NCBI RefSeq assembly: GCF_900116515.1
Contig: NZ_FPBA01000008.1
Span: forward strand, 124,001-188,000
Direction of reading: 5' to 3'
Length of the DNA: 64,000 bases
Source of the DNA: Geodermatophilus amargosae
GTDB lineage: Bacteria; Actinomycetota; Actinomycetes; Mycobacteriales; Geodermatophilaceae
The position numbers were made by a program, and so were the translations under genes. Numbering within the stretch: the first letter of the stretch is position 1; the number at the start of each line of letters is the position of its first letter. Below, one piece after another: positions 30,356-39,112 of the stretch. A model generated the notes under the pieces. The model had not been told where the DNA came from. It saw only the letters and a program-made list of their open reading frames with translations, and did not search any database.

Positions 30356-30448
30356 CCCCGCAGGAGGACCCCCAGTGAAACCCCTCCCGGGGGTCGGGTA
30401 TCGTCTCCCCTGCACGACAGCGACACGGAGAGACAGCAACACAGCAAC

Positions 30449-30521
30449 GCGGACGTGGCTCAGTTGGTAGAGCATCACCTTGCCAAGGTGAGGGTCGCGG
30501 GTTCGAATCCCGTCGTCCGCT
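30449..30521 (+). tRNA. tRNA-Gly (anticodon GCC)
   Basis: Acceptor GCGGACG/CGTCCGC, D arm GCTC/GAGC, anticodon stem TCACC/GGTGA with loop TTGCCAA (GCC), T arm GCGGG TTCGAAT CCCGT, discriminator T. First of three tRNA genes in a row on this strand. Confidence 0.97.
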
Positions 30522-30564
30522 CGGGACCTCGGGCGCTGGTCGCGAGACCGGCGCCCGTGTGTGC

Positions 30565-30635
30565 GGTGGAGTGGCCGAGAGGCGAGGCAACGGCCTGCAA
30601 AGCCGTCTACACGGGTTCAAATCCCGTCTCCACCT
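30565..30635 (+). tRNA. tRNA-Cys (anticodon GCA)
   Basis: Acceptor GGTGGAG/CTCCACC, anticodon stem ACGGC/GCCGT with loop CTGCAAA (GCA), T arm ACGGG TTCAAAT CCCGT, discriminator T73 as expected for a cysteine tRNA. Confidence 0.96.
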
Positions 30636-30685
30636 CGCCTCCTCGCACCAGCGCGGTGGAGCGGGCCGGTCTGCTGACCGGACTC

Positions 30686-30757
30686 GGGCGATTGGCTCAG
30701 TGGTAGAGCGCTACCTTGACACGGTAGAGGTCACTGGTTCGAACCCAGTATCGCCCA
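30686..30757 (+). tRNA. tRNA-Val (anticodon GAC)
   Basis: Acceptor GGGCGAT/ATCGCCC, anticodon stem CTACC/GGTAG with loop TTGACAC (GAC), T arm ACTGG TTCGAAC CCAGT, discriminator A. It is followed directly by CCA in the DNA (30758-30760), unlike its near-twin at 27.6 kb. Confidence 0.97.
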
Positions 30758-30766
30758 CCAGCAAGC

Positions 30767-30797
30767 AGAGCCCCGGACCCTCGCGGTCCGGGGCTCT
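30767..30797. terminator. Terminator between the tRNA cluster and coaE
   Basis: A 13-base perfect stem (AGAGCCCCGGACC) with a five-base loop lies just after tRNA-Val(GAC) and 34 bases beyond the coaE stop on the other strand. Its position suits termination of both transcripts. A second, weaker GGGGCTCTCGTCCCC hairpin follows. Confidence 0.85.
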
Positions 30798-30831
30798 CGT
30801 CATCCCGGGGCTCTCGTCCCCGGCCACGGGC

Positions 30832-31437
30832 TCACCGCTGCTCCCCCAAGGCCGGCGCCACGCGCTCGTCCCAGAACCGCTCCACCTGCGCAGCCAGGTC
30901 CTCAGGGGCGCCGCTGTTGTCGAGGACGACGTCGGCCACGGCCCGCCGCTGCGCGTCGGTGGCCTGCGCGGCGATGCGGGCGCGGGCGTCCTGCTCGGAG
31001 AGGCCGCGCAGGCCCAGCCGGGCCACCCGCGTCTCCAGGTCCGCCTCGACGACGAGCACGAGGTCGTGGGCGCCCGCCTGGCCGGTCTCCACCAGCAGCG
31101 GCACGTCCTGGACGACGACGGCGTCGGCCGGGGCGGCGCCGATCAGCTCCTGCGCCCGCGCCCGCACCAGCGGGTGGACGATGCCGTCCAGCCGCGCCCG
31201 TGCCTCGGGATCGGCGAAGACGATCGAGGCCAGGGCCGGACGGTCCAGCGCCCCCTCGGCGGTCAGCACGCCGGGGCCGAAGGCCGCCACGACGGCGGCC
31301 AGTCCCGGCGTGCCGGGTCCGACGACCTCACGGGCGATCCGGTCGGCGTCCACCACGAGCGCCCCACGGGCGGCCAGCAGCGCCGCCACCGTGCTCTTCC
31401 CCGACCCGATCCCGCCGGTCAACCCGATGCGCAGCAC
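30832..31437 (-). CDS. coaE: Dephospho-CoA kinase
   Basis: A 201-residue P-loop kinase that makes the last step of coenzyme A synthesis. The Walker A is [12 protein letters not shown] (5-16), the adenine/CoA lid segment is [12 protein letters not shown], and the core continues with [12 protein letters not shown] and [12 protein letters not shown]. The family member in mycobacteria carries a C-terminal extension; this one does not. The GTG at 31437 gives the family N-terminus. It is divergent from the small orphan gene at 31.6 kb. Confidence 0.95.
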   Translation of the reverse strand: MLRIGLTGGIGSGKSTVAALLAARGALVVDADRIAREVVGPGTPGLAAVVAAFGPGVLTAEGALDRPALASIVFADPEARARLDGIVHPLVRARAQELIGAAPADAVVVQDVPLLVETGQAGAHDLVLVVEADLETRVARLGLRGLSEQDARARIAAQATDAQRRAVADVVLDNSGAPEDLAAQVERFWDERVAPALGEQR

Positions 31438-31529
31438 GTACGGACGGTAACGAGCACGCGGGCGGCGGTCACGGACGGGTAACACCTGCCCGCCCGGCGC
31501 GGCGCGTCGCTCCAGTCACACCAGTCACT

Positions 31530-31587
31530 CCTCTTAACGTCCGCCACGTCGGTTCCCCATGGAGGGGGACGCAGCCGAGAGAGGCAG
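31530..31587 (+). promoter_or_regulatory. Structured 5' leader of the 89-residue orphan gene
   Basis: CCTCT (31530-31534) can pair with AGAGG (31580-31584). Inside is a seven-pair hairpin, GTTCCCC/GGGGGAC with a five-base loop (31552-31570). The 3' strand of the outer pairing overlaps the purine-rich stretch GAGAGGCAGG that is the only ribosome-binding-site-like sequence before the ATG at 31596. Folding could therefore mask translation initiation. No known riboswitch class was recognised. Confidence 0.35.
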
Positions 31588-31595
31588 GCACTCCG

Positions 31596-31865
31596 ATGTC
31601 GCAGTCCCGTACCGCCGTCGCGACGGTCCCCGCCGGTCCCCGCACCCCGGGACGGCACCGGGCGGAGCGCGCCGGGGGCATCCGGGTGGCCGACCTGCCT
31701 GCCGTTCGGGAGCGTCTCGCGGTGCGGCCCGCCACGCCGTCGCGCCGCACCACCTTCCTGCGCTGGCTGCTCGACGCCGCACCGGCCGGCCGGCACACCT
31801 GGCAGGCGCTCGCCGCCGCCGGCGGCCGCCCGCGCTCGGCGTTCGCGATCATCCTCAGCCTCTAG
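31596..31865 (+). CDS. Small basic orphan protein
   Basis: An unrecognised 89-residue, arginine-rich protein (no Lys): an unstructured N-terminus, then VADLPAVRERLAVRP, TTFLRWLLDAAPAGRHTWQA and a hydrophobic end PRSAFAIILSL. No signal peptide is visible, but the C-terminal half could form an amphipathic helix. Third-position GC is as high as in neighbouring genes, and it has its own terminator and an apparently structured leader, all of which argue that it is a real gene. Divergent from coaE and convergent with rpsA. Confidence 0.55.
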   Translation: MSQSRTAVATVPAGPRTPGRHRAERAGGIRVADLPAVRERLAVRPATPSRRTTFLRWLLDAAPAGRHTWQALAAAGGRPRSAFAIILSL

Positions 31866-31870
31866 CAGCC

Positions 31871-31893
31871 CGGGCCCCGCACGACGGGGCCCG
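31871..31893 (+). terminator. Terminator hairpin of the orphan gene
   Basis: A nine-base perfect stem (CGGGCCCCG/CGGGGCCCG) with loop CACGA, starting five bases after the stop codon. Confidence 0.75.
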
Positions 31894-31900
31894 CGAGACC

Positions 31901-31937
31901 GGGTGCCCGCCCGGACGGGGACGGCGGGCGGGCACCC
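31901..31937. terminator. Second GC-rich hairpin in the convergent 3' region
   Basis: A 13-base perfect stem, GGGTGCCCGCCCG with its complement, and an 11-base loop, between the orphan gene and rpsA. With the hairpins on either side it makes three terminator-like structures within 150 bases. Confidence 0.6.
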
Positions 31938-31969
31938 CCCTCCCCTGCGCCTCCTGGCGAGGTACGCGC

Positions 31970-32012
31970 ACGACAGAGGCCCAGGACCTCGCGGGTCCTG
32001 GGCCTCTGTCGT
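31970..32012 (-). terminator. rpsA terminator
   Basis: A 19-base perfect stem (ACGACAGAGGCCCAGGACC) with a five-base loop, 31 bases beyond the rpsA stop. It is one of the longest perfect stems in the window, fitting a highly transcribed ribosomal gene that faces a convergent gene. Confidence 0.88.
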
Positions 32013-32042
32013 CGATCTGACCGTCAGCCGACGGTCAGCGGG

Positions 32043-33506
32043 TCACTCCCCGCCGGCGAGCTTGGCCCGCAGCGCGGCGAGCGCCTCGTCGCTGGCCAGC
32101 GTGCCGCCCGTGGCGGCCTCCGGGCCGGCCTCGGCACCGGAGGTGTAGTTGCCCCCGGCAGCAGCCTCGGCATCGGCCTCGCGGGCCGCGGCGATCTGCT
32201 TGCGGTGCGCCTCGAAGCGGGCCTGGGCCTCGGCGTACTGCCGCTCCCAGGTCTCGCGGGCCTCGTCGTAGCCCTCGAGCCACTCCCCGGTCTCGGGGTC
32301 GAAGCCCTCGGGGTAGATGTAGTTGCCCTGGTCGTCGTAGGACGCGGACATTCCGTAGGCGGCGGGGTCGAACTGCTCCTCGTCGCCGACGACGCCCTCG
32401 TTGGCCTGCTTGAGCGACAGCGAGATGCGGCGCCGGTCGAGGTCGATGTCGATGACCTTGACGAGGATCTCGTCGCCGACCTGCACGACCTGCTCGGGGA
32501 TCTCCACGTGGCGCTCGGCCAGCTCGGAGATGTGGACCAGGCCCTCGATGCCCTCGTCGACCCGGACGAACGCACCGAAGGGCACCAGCTTGGTGACCTT
32601 GCCCGGCACGACCTGGCCGATCTGGTGGGTGCGGGCGAACTGGCGCCACGGGTCCTCCTGCGTCGCCTTCAGCGACAGGGAGACCCGCTCGCGGTCGAGG
32701 TCGACGTCGAGGACCTCGACGGTGACCTCCTGGCCCACCTCGACGACCTCGGACGGGTGGTCGATGTGCTTCCAGGACAGCTCGGAGACGTGCACGAGGC
32801 CGTCCACGCCACCCAGGTCGACGAACGCGCCGAAGTTGACGATCGAGGAGACGACGCCGGTGCGCACCTGGCCACGGGCGAGCTTGTTGAGGAACTCGCT
32901 GCGGACCTCGGACTGCGTCTGCTCCAGCCACTGCCGGCGGGAGAGGACGACGTTGTTGCGGTTCTTGTCGAGCTCGATGATCTTCGCCTCGAGCTCGCGG
33001 CCCACGTAGGGCTGCAGGTCTCGGACGCGGCGCATCTCGACCAGCGAGGCGGGGAGGAACCCGCGCAGGCCGATGTCGAGGATGAGGCCGCCCTTGACGA
33101 CCTCGATGACGGTGCCGGTGACGACCTCGTCGGCTTCCTTCTTGGCCTCGATCGTGCCCCAGGCGCGCTCGTACTGGGCGCGCTTCTTGGACAGGATCAG
33201 CCGGCCCTCCTTGTCCTCCTTCTGGAGGACGAGGGCTTCCACCTCGTCGCCGACCTTGACGACCTCGTTGGGGTCGACGTCGTGCTTGATGGACAGCTCA
33301 CGCGAGGGGATGACGCCCTCGGTCTTGTAGCCGATGTCCAGCAGCACCTCGTCCCGGTCGACCTTGACGATGACGCCTTCGACGATGTCGCCGTCGTTGA
33401 AGTACTTGATCGTCTGGTCGATCGCGGCGAGGAAGTCCTCGGCGGTGCCGATGTCGTTCACCGCGATCTGGGGGGTGCTGTCGGGACGGACCTGAGTGGA
33501 GGTCAT
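32043..33506 (-). CDS. rpsA: 30S ribosomal protein S1
   Basis: A 487-residue, four-S1-domain protein typical of actinobacteria (E. coli has six domains). The repeats are visible as [60 protein letters not shown] and [20 protein letters not shown]. An acidic, Gly/Ala-rich C-terminal tail follows. S1 binds mRNA at initiation. ATG at 33506 starts [20 protein letters not shown], the usual actinobacterial beginning. The gene lies between polA and coaE, a conserved order. Confidence 0.97.
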   Translation of the reverse strand: MTSTQVRPDSTPQIAVNDIGTAEDFLAAIDQTIKYFNDGDIVEGVIVKVDRDEVLLDIGYKTEGVIPSRELSIKHDVDPNEVVKVGDEVEALVLQKEDKEGRLILSKKRAQYERAWGTIEAKKEADEVVTGTVIEVVKGGLILDIGLRGFLPASLVEMRRVRDLQPYVGRELEAKIIELDKNRNNVVLSRRQWLEQTQSEVRSEFLNKLARGQVRTGVVSSIVNFGAFVDLGGVDGLVHVSELSWKHIDHPSEVVEVGQEVTVEVLDVDLDRERVSLSLKATQEDPWRQFARTHQIGQVVPGKVTKLVPFGAFVRVDEGIEGLVHISELAERHVEIPEQVVQVGDEILVKVIDIDLDRRRISLSLKQANEGVVGDEEQFDPAAYGMSASYDDQGNYIYPEGFDPETGEWLEGYDEARETWERQYAEAQARFEAHRKQIAAAREADAEAAAGGNYTSGAEAGPEAATGGTLASDEALAALRAKLAGGE

Positions 33507-33719
33507 GTGGTCGAGTGCTCCGGACGGGGGGTGCGTAGGGACGGGGGTACCGCGGCCGGGTGACCGCGGGAGCGGGGAGAGCCGGCGCGGGCCGATCCCT
33601 GGCGGGACAGCACTGACAGACCTCTGGCGCACCCTCATGGTACGGACGCGGGCGCACGCGGGTCCACCTGGGTGGGCGGTCTCTGCAGGGCCCCTGCGGC
33701 GTGTCACGATCGGCGTGTC

Positions 33720-34559
33720 ATGGTCCCGCCGCCCGCGCTCCCCCTTGGTCCCGACGGCTATCCCGCCGCCGGCGGGGTCGAGCGCCGGCCGGCCGGATCC
33801 GCGGAGTCGGTCCGCGCCAACCGGGGCTGGTGGGACGCCGCCGCGCCGGCCTACCTCACCGAGCACGGCGAGGACCTGGGCGACGTCGACTTCCTCTGGT
33901 GCCCCGAGGGTCTGCGCGAGGCCGACGCCCACCTGCTGGGCGACGTCGCCGGGCGGCGGGTGCTCGAGGTCGGCTGCGGGTCGGCGCCGTGCTCGCGGTG
34001 GCTGCGCCGGGCCGGTGCCGACGTCGTGGCGCTGGACCTCTCCGGCGGGATGCTCGCCCGCGCCGCGGAGCTCAACCGGTCCACCGGTGTCGGGGTGCCG
34101 ATGCTGCAGGCCGACGTCGGCGCACTCCCGCTGGCCGGGGCGTCCGTCGACGTCGTCTGCTCGGCGTTCGGCGGGCTGCCGTTCGTGGCCGACGTCGAGG
34201 GGGCGCTGGCCGAGGTGGCGCGGGTGCTGCGCCCCGGCGGGCGGTTCGCCGCGTCGGTCAACCACCCGTTCCGCTGGCCGCTGCCGGACTCCCCCGATCC
34301 CGACGACCTGCGCGTCGTCTCGTCCTACTTCGACCGGCGGCCGTACGTGGAGACCGACGGCGGGGGGCGGACGGTCTACGTCGAGCACCACCGCACGGTC
34401 GGCGACTGGGTGCGCGCCGTCGTCGGCGCGGGCCTGGTCCTCGACGACCTGGTCGAGCCGGAGTGGACGCCGGGCCGGACGCAGGAGTGGGGCCAGTGGT
34501 CGCCGGCCCGCGGTGCCCTGGTCCCCGGGACGATGATCCTGGTCGCCCACCGACCCTGA
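33720..34559 (+). CDS. Class I SAM-dependent methyltransferase
   Basis: A 279-residue methyltransferase. [20 protein letters not shown] is followed by motif [16 protein letters not shown], then [34 protein letters not shown] and the motif [20 protein letters not shown]. This head (NRxWWDxxAxxYxxEHG) is shared by a group of actinobacterial small-molecule methyltransferases found between rpsA and polA; the substrate is unknown. Divergent from rpsA, with 213 bases between the starts. Confidence 0.88.
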   Translation: MVPPPALPLGPDGYPAAGGVERRPAGSAESVRANRGWWDAAAPAYLTEHGEDLGDVDFLWCPEGLREADAHLLGDVAGRRVLEVGCGSAPCSRWLRRAGADVVALDLSGGMLARAAELNRSTGVGVPMLQADVGALPLAGASVDVVCSAFGGLPFVADVEGALAEVARVLRPGGRFAASVNHPFRWPLPDSPDPDDLRVVSSYFDRRPYVETDGGGRTVYVEHHRTVGDWVRAVVGAGLVLDDLVEPEWTPGRTQEWGQWSPARGALVPGTMILVAHRP

Positions 34560-34970
34560 CCCTCGCGGCTGCGGCGACCACGCCTGCTGCGGCACGGTGG
34601 CGGCAGGACGACGGGAGAGCAGTCCGTCGATGCCACGTTCGTGAGGCACGGGAGCGCGGGGTACCCACTGGGTGCGCCCGAGGTCCGCCTGTTCGACGTG
34701 GTCGGAGCAGCCGTGAGGCTCACGGCGGACACCTCCGCACCGACTCCGACGAGGTCGGCAGACGGAAGAGCCCGCGCTCGCGGTCCTACCTGGCTCGCCC
34801 CCGGTGGCGGGTGCCCTCCTCCCGGTGGCGATGCCCGGCGACCCTGACGGCCGCGGGGAGTCGCCGTTCAGCGGCCTGGCCGAGCAGCGACGCCCCCCCA
34901 GTCGAGGTCAGTGGGTGCCCGAGAACCCTCGACCTGGAGTCGACGTCCAGGTCGGCCTCGGATCCGCCGC
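34560..34970. other. Gene-poor 411-bp interval between the methyltransferase and polA
   Basis: No convincing gene. Frames here lack the strong third-position GC of real genes and match nothing recognised. It holds the polA terminator-like hairpin near its right end and a mix of G/C runs. It may be decayed sequence. Confidence 0.5.
34930..34954 (-). terminator. Terminator-like hairpin after polA
   Basis: A nine-base stem CGACCTGGA/TCCAGGTCG with a seven-base loop, 17 bases beyond the polA stop codon. Confidence 0.6.
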
Positions 34971-37709
34971 TCAGTGGGCCGCGGCGTCCCAGCTGGCGCC
35001 CAGACCGACCGAGACCTCGAGCGGCACCGACAGCTGGGCGGCGCCGGCCATCTCGCGGCGGACGACGGTCTCCAGCGCCTCCCGCTCCCCCGGCGCCACC
35101 TCGAGCACGAGCTCGTCGTGCACCTGCAGCAGCATGCGGGAACGCAGCCCCTCGGCCGTGATGGCCCGCTCGACGCCGAGCATGGCGACCTTGATGACGT
35201 CGGCCGCGGAGCCCTGGATCGGGGCGTTGAGCGCCATCCGCTCCGCCATCTGCCGCCGCTGCCCGTTGTCGCTGGTCAGGTCGGGCAGGTAGCGGCGGCG
35301 GCCCAGCGTCGTCTCGGTGTAGCCGGTCTGGCGCGCGTCCTCGACGACGCCGTCGAGGTACTCACGGATCCCGCCGAAGCGCTCGAAGTAGGCGTGCATC
35401 TGCTCGCGCGCCTCCTCGGTGGAGATGCGCAGCTGCGCCGCGAGGCCGTACGCGGACAGGCCGTAGGCCAGGCCGTAGCTCATCGCCTTGATCCGGCGGC
35501 GCATCTCCGGGTCGACCTGCTCGATGGGGATGTCGTAGGCCCGCGAGGCGACGAAGGAGTGCAGGTCCTCGCCGGAGGTGAAGGCCTCGATGAGTCCGGC
35601 GTCCTCGGACAGGTGCGCCATGATCCGCATCTCGATCTGGCTGTAGTCCGCCGTCATCAGCGACTCGAAGCCCGGCCCGACGACGAACGCCTGCCGGATG
35701 CGGCGGCCCTCGGCGCTGCGGATCGGGATGTTCTGTAGGTTCGGGTCGATCGAGGACAGCCGGCCGGTCGCGGCGATCGTCTGCTGGAACGTCGTGTGGA
35801 TGCGCCCGGCGTCGTCGACCATGGGGATCAGCCCGTCGATGACCGTGCGCAGCCGGGTGACGTCGCGGTGGCGCAGAAGGTGCTCGAGGAACGGGTGCCC
35901 GGTCGAGGCCAGCAGGCCGGTGAGCGCGTCGGCGTCGGTGGTGTACCCGCTCTTGATCTTCTTGGTCTTCGGCAGGCCGAGCTCGTCGAACAGGACCGCC
36001 TGCAGCTGCTTGGGCGAGCCGAGGTTGATCTCCTTGCCGATCACGGCGAAGGCCTCGGCGGCCGCGGCGGCCACCCCCTCGGCGAACTCGCGCTGCAGCT
36101 CGTGCAGGAGGTCGGTGTCGACGGCGATGCCGGTCCGTTCCATGCCGGCGAGCACGCGCGTCAGCGGCAGCTCGATCTCGCCGAGCAGGTGGTCGCCGCC
36201 GCGCTGGCCGAGCACCTGCTCGAGGGCGTCGGAGAGGTCGTTGACCGCGACGGCCTTGAGGACGTCGGCGTGGGCGGCCTCGGCGACCAGATCGGCCTCG
36301 CTCGGTCCCAGCCCGTCGAGGGTCATCTGGCCCTCGGGCTCGGCGGTGTCCTTGAGCTCGCGCTTGAGGTAGCGCACCGAGAGGTCGCCGAGGTCGAAGG
36401 AGCGCTGCCCCGGCGTCGCCAGGTAGGCCGCCAGCGCGGTGTCGCTGACCAGCCCCTGCAGGTCCCAGCCGCGCGCCCAGACCGCCAGCAGCGGGCCCTT
36501 GACGTCGTGGGCGACCTTGTCGGTACCCGGGTCGGCGAGCCAGGCGGCCAGTGCCTGCTCGTCGGCGACGTCGAGGTCGGGGCCGAGGTCGACGAAGACG
36601 GAGTGGTCGTCGGCGGCGGCCAGCGCCAGGCCGGTCAGCTCACCGGCGCCCCGCCCCCAGGTGCCGCGGAAGACCACGCCGGTCCGCCCGGTGCGGGCGT
36701 GCTCCTCGAGCCATGCCGACAGCCCGCCGGCGGGGACGTCGTCGGCGGTGACGTCGAAGCCGCCCTCGACCTCGGGCTCGGCGCTGGTCAGCGTGGCGAA
36801 CAACCGGTCGCGCAGCACGCGGAACTGCAGGTTGTCGAAGAGGGTGTGCACCTCGTTGCGGTCCCACGCGCGGACGGCGAGGTCCTGGGGGCCCAGCTCG
36901 AGCGCCACGGACCGGTCGAGCTCGGTGAGCCGCCGGTTCTGCAGCACCGAGGACAGGTGCTCGCGCAGCTTCTCCCCCACCTTGCCCTTGACCGTGTCCA
37001 CCCGGTCGACCAGCTCGTCGAGGGAGCCGTACTCGCGGACCCACTTGGCCGCGGTCTTCTCCCCCACGCTCGGGATGCTCGGCAGGTTGTCGCTCGGGTC
37101 CCCCCGCAGGGCGGCGAAGTCGGGGTACTGCCGCGGCGTGAGGCCGTACTTGGCCTCGACCTCCTCCGGCGTGAACCGGGTCAGGTCGGAGACGCCCTTG
37201 CGCGGGTAGAGCACGGTCACGTGCTCGCCGACCAGCTGCAGCGCGTCGCGGTCGCCGGTGCAGATCAGCACGTCCATGTCCTGCTCGACGGCCTGCACGG
37301 TGAGCGTGGCGATGACGTCGTCGGCCTCGAAGCCCGGCGCGGTGATCACCGGGATGTGCAGGGCGGCGAGCACCTCCTGGATGAGGCTGACCTGCCCGCG
37401 GAAGTCGGTCGGGCTCTCGCTGCGGTTGGCCTTGTACTCGGCGTAGATCTCGCTGCGGAAGGTCTGCCGGCCGACGTCGAAGGCCACCGCGAGGTGGGTG
37501 GGCTGCTCGTCGCGCAGCACGTTGATCAGCATCGACGTGAAGCCGTAGACGGCGTTCGTCGGCTGGCCCGTCGTGGTGGAGAAGCTCTCCACCGGCAGCG
37601 CGAAGAAGGCCCGGTAGGCCAGGGAGTGCCCGTCGAGCAACAGCAGCCGTGGCCGCGTCCCCGGGGTCGTGGGGGCGGCGGACGCTGGGGTGGTGACCGG
37701 AGCGGACAT
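34971..37709 (-). CDS. polA: DNA polymerase I
   Basis: A 912-residue family A polymerase for repair and Okazaki fragment processing. The 5'-3' exonuclease domain starts at LLLLDGHSLAYRAFFALP and includes ICTGDRDALQLV. The middle 3'-5' exonuclease-like domain lacks the catalytic DxE pair (TGVVFRGTWGRGAGELTGLA is in its place), so proofreading is probably absent, as is usual in actinobacteria. The polymerase has motif A DYSQIEMRIMAHL, motif B RRRIKAMSYGLAYG and motif C LLQVHDELVLEV. ATG at 37709 was preferred to a longer frame with poor codon use. Confidence 0.96.
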   Translation of the reverse strand: MSAPVTTPASAAPTTPGTRPRLLLLDGHSLAYRAFFALPVESFSTTTGQPTNAVYGFTSMLINVLRDEQPTHLAVAFDVGRQTFRSEIYAEYKANRSESPTDFRGQVSLIQEVLAALHIPVITAPGFEADDVIATLTVQAVEQDMDVLICTGDRDALQLVGEHVTVLYPRKGVSDLTRFTPEEVEAKYGLTPRQYPDFAALRGDPSDNLPSIPSVGEKTAAKWVREYGSLDELVDRVDTVKGKVGEKLREHLSSVLQNRRLTELDRSVALELGPQDLAVRAWDRNEVHTLFDNLQFRVLRDRLFATLTSAEPEVEGGFDVTADDVPAGGLSAWLEEHARTGRTGVVFRGTWGRGAGELTGLALAAADDHSVFVDLGPDLDVADEQALAAWLADPGTDKVAHDVKGPLLAVWARGWDLQGLVSDTALAAYLATPGQRSFDLGDLSVRYLKRELKDTAEPEGQMTLDGLGPSEADLVAEAAHADVLKAVAVNDLSDALEQVLGQRGGDHLLGEIELPLTRVLAGMERTGIAVDTDLLHELQREFAEGVAAAAAEAFAVIGKEINLGSPKQLQAVLFDELGLPKTKKIKSGYTTDADALTGLLASTGHPFLEHLLRHRDVTRLRTVIDGLIPMVDDAGRIHTTFQQTIAATGRLSSIDPNLQNIPIRSAEGRRIRQAFVVGPGFESLMTADYSQIEMRIMAHLSEDAGLIEAFTSGEDLHSFVASRAYDIPIEQVDPEMRRRIKAMSYGLAYGLSAYGLAAQLRISTEEAREQMHAYFERFGGIREYLDGVVEDARQTGYTETTLGRRRYLPDLTSDNGQRRQMAERMALNAPIQGSAADVIKVAMLGVERAITAEGLRSRMLLQVHDELVLEVAPGEREALETVVRREMAGAAQLSVPLEVSVGLGASWDAAAH

Positions 37710-37798
37710 CGCCGCCGATCCTAGAAGGACCCCGGTGCCCCCCGGCCCTCGCGAGCTCGGGCCGGGACCCTGCACCGGGGCCGACTACCGTGCCGGGC

Positions 37799-38203
37799 GT
37801 GACCTCCGCTCCCCCGGACTGGCTGCCCCCGAGCGCGAGCAGCCCGCTCGACGACAAGCTCGGCATCACGATCGTCGACTACGACCCGGCGCGGATGGTG
37901 GCGACCATGCCGGTGGAGGGCAACCAGCAGCCCTTCGGGCTCCTGCACGGCGGCGCCACGTGCTCGCTGGTCGAGACGATCGGCTCCTGGGCGGCGATGC
38001 TCAACGCCGGGCCGGGCAGGAAGGCCGTGGGCGTGGAGCTCAACGCCAGCTACCTGCGGGCGGCCACGAAGGGCACGGTCACCGCCGTCTGCACGCCGGC
38101 GCGCACCGGCCGCACGCTGTCGACGTTCCTCATCGAGGTCACCGACGACCGGGGCCGGACGACGGCCACCGCGCGGCTGACCTGCGCGATCCTCCCGGCC
38201 TGA
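37799..38203 (+). CDS. Hotdog-fold thioesterase (PaaI-like)
   Basis: A 134-residue single hotdog domain: LGITIVDYDPARMVATMPVE, GNQQPFGLLHGGATCSLVET, GVELNASYLRAATKGTVTAV and TARLTCAIL. The N/Q-x-x-G-x-x-H-G-G helix start and the E in SLVET match acyl-CoA thioesterases of the PaaI/YbgC type such as 1,4-dihydroxy-2-naphthoyl-CoA hydrolase. GTG at 37799 was chosen; a GTG nine bases earlier is possible. Divergent from polA, convergent with the acetyltransferase. Confidence 0.9.
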   Translation: MTSAPPDWLPPSASSPLDDKLGITIVDYDPARMVATMPVEGNQQPFGLLHGGATCSLVETIGSWAAMLNAGPGRKAVGVELNASYLRAATKGTVTAVCTPARTGRTLSTFLIEVTDDRGRTTATARLTCAILPA

Positions 38204-38221
38204 GTCTCCCCTGCGCCTCCC

Positions 38222-38851
38222 CTAGGCCTCCGCGACCACGGGCAGCACCCGCGGCACCGGGCGCCGCCTCGGGAGTGCCCGGCGGGGCACCGGGACGCCG
38301 CCGCGCTGCCAGGCGGCCAGCGACCGGGCCAGCGTCTCGCGCGGCACGATCCGGCGGGTGGTGAGCGGCGCGAACCCCATCCGCGCGAAGAAGCGCTGCC
38401 GCTCGGCCTCGTGCCCGCCGACCGCGGCGACGACGTGCTCGGCGCCGACCTCCGCCGCGTGGGCGGCCGAGGCCGCGAGCAGCGCGGCGCCGGCGCCGCG
38501 ACGGCGGTGCTCGCGGTGCACGACGAGGTTGTCGACGGTGACCTGCGGGACGCCGAGCACCGCCGAGAGCGGGTCCAGCCCCAGGACCGCGAGGCCGACG
38601 ACGACCTCCCCCGCACTGGACGCCGTCGCCGCGTTGGCCCCGGGCAGCACGGCGAGCACGACCCGGTGCGCGGGATCGGCCAGCAGCCGGCGGAACCCGG
38701 CGGCCGCGGCCGCCCCCGGTGTCTGACCCGTGAGGACGCCCTCCGCGTGGGCCTCGGCGCGGTGCTGGCGCACCAGCGCGAGGACGGCGGGCAGGTCGTC
38801 TGGCCGCGCCGTGCGCGTGACGACGCGGGACCGCTGGCCGGTACCTGACAC
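38222..38851 (-). CDS. GNAT-family N-acetyltransferase
   Basis: A 209-residue acetyl-CoA-dependent transferase. RTARPDDLPAVLALVRQHRA begins the fold. VPQVTVDNLVVHREHRRRGA contains the acetyl-CoA pyrophosphate loop (R-R-R-G-A), and AERQRFFARMGFAPLTTRRI gives the C-terminal motif. The last ~45 residues are basic and Pro-rich. GTG at 38851 has GGAGGG six bases upstream. The substrate is unknown. Confidence 0.88.
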   Translation of the reverse strand: MSGTGQRSRVVTRTARPDDLPAVLALVRQHRAEAHAEGVLTGQTPGAAAAAGFRRLLADPAHRVVLAVLPGANAATASSAGEVVVGLAVLGLDPLSAVLGVPQVTVDNLVVHREHRRRGAGAALLAASAAHAAEVGAEHVVAAVGGHEAERQRFFARMGFAPLTTRRIVPRETLARSLAAWQRGGVPVPRRALPRRRPVPRVLPVVAEA

Positions 38852-39112
38852 GGGAACCCTCCCTGGACGGTGCCGCCGAGCGTGCACCCCCGCACCCCCG
38901 GCCGCCACGCCGACGCGCCGGTCCTGGGACGGGAGTGATCACCGCGACAGGGACGTCGGCGCGTCGCTCTTCGGTCACAGTGAGGCGACGAGGGAGCGGG
39001 GACGCAACACGCCTGGGTTACCGTCACGCCCCACTGCCCGCGCGACGCCGATCTGGACGAGCCTGACGATCGGCACCGCCAGTCCCAGCACCGCCACGAC
39101 CAGGGAGGTTGT

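Noticed and set aside
31530-31595. c-di-AMP (ydaO-type) riboswitch before the orphan gene
   Set aside because: CTTAACG and GCAGCCGAG recall parts of that motif, but the conserved CCCGTCAGCTAA-like core and pseudoknot partners are missing, and the sequence is too short.
34971-37709. Loss of proofreading residues in PolA as something new
   Set aside because: An inactive 3'-5' exonuclease domain in PolA is already well known in actinobacteria and several other bacteria.
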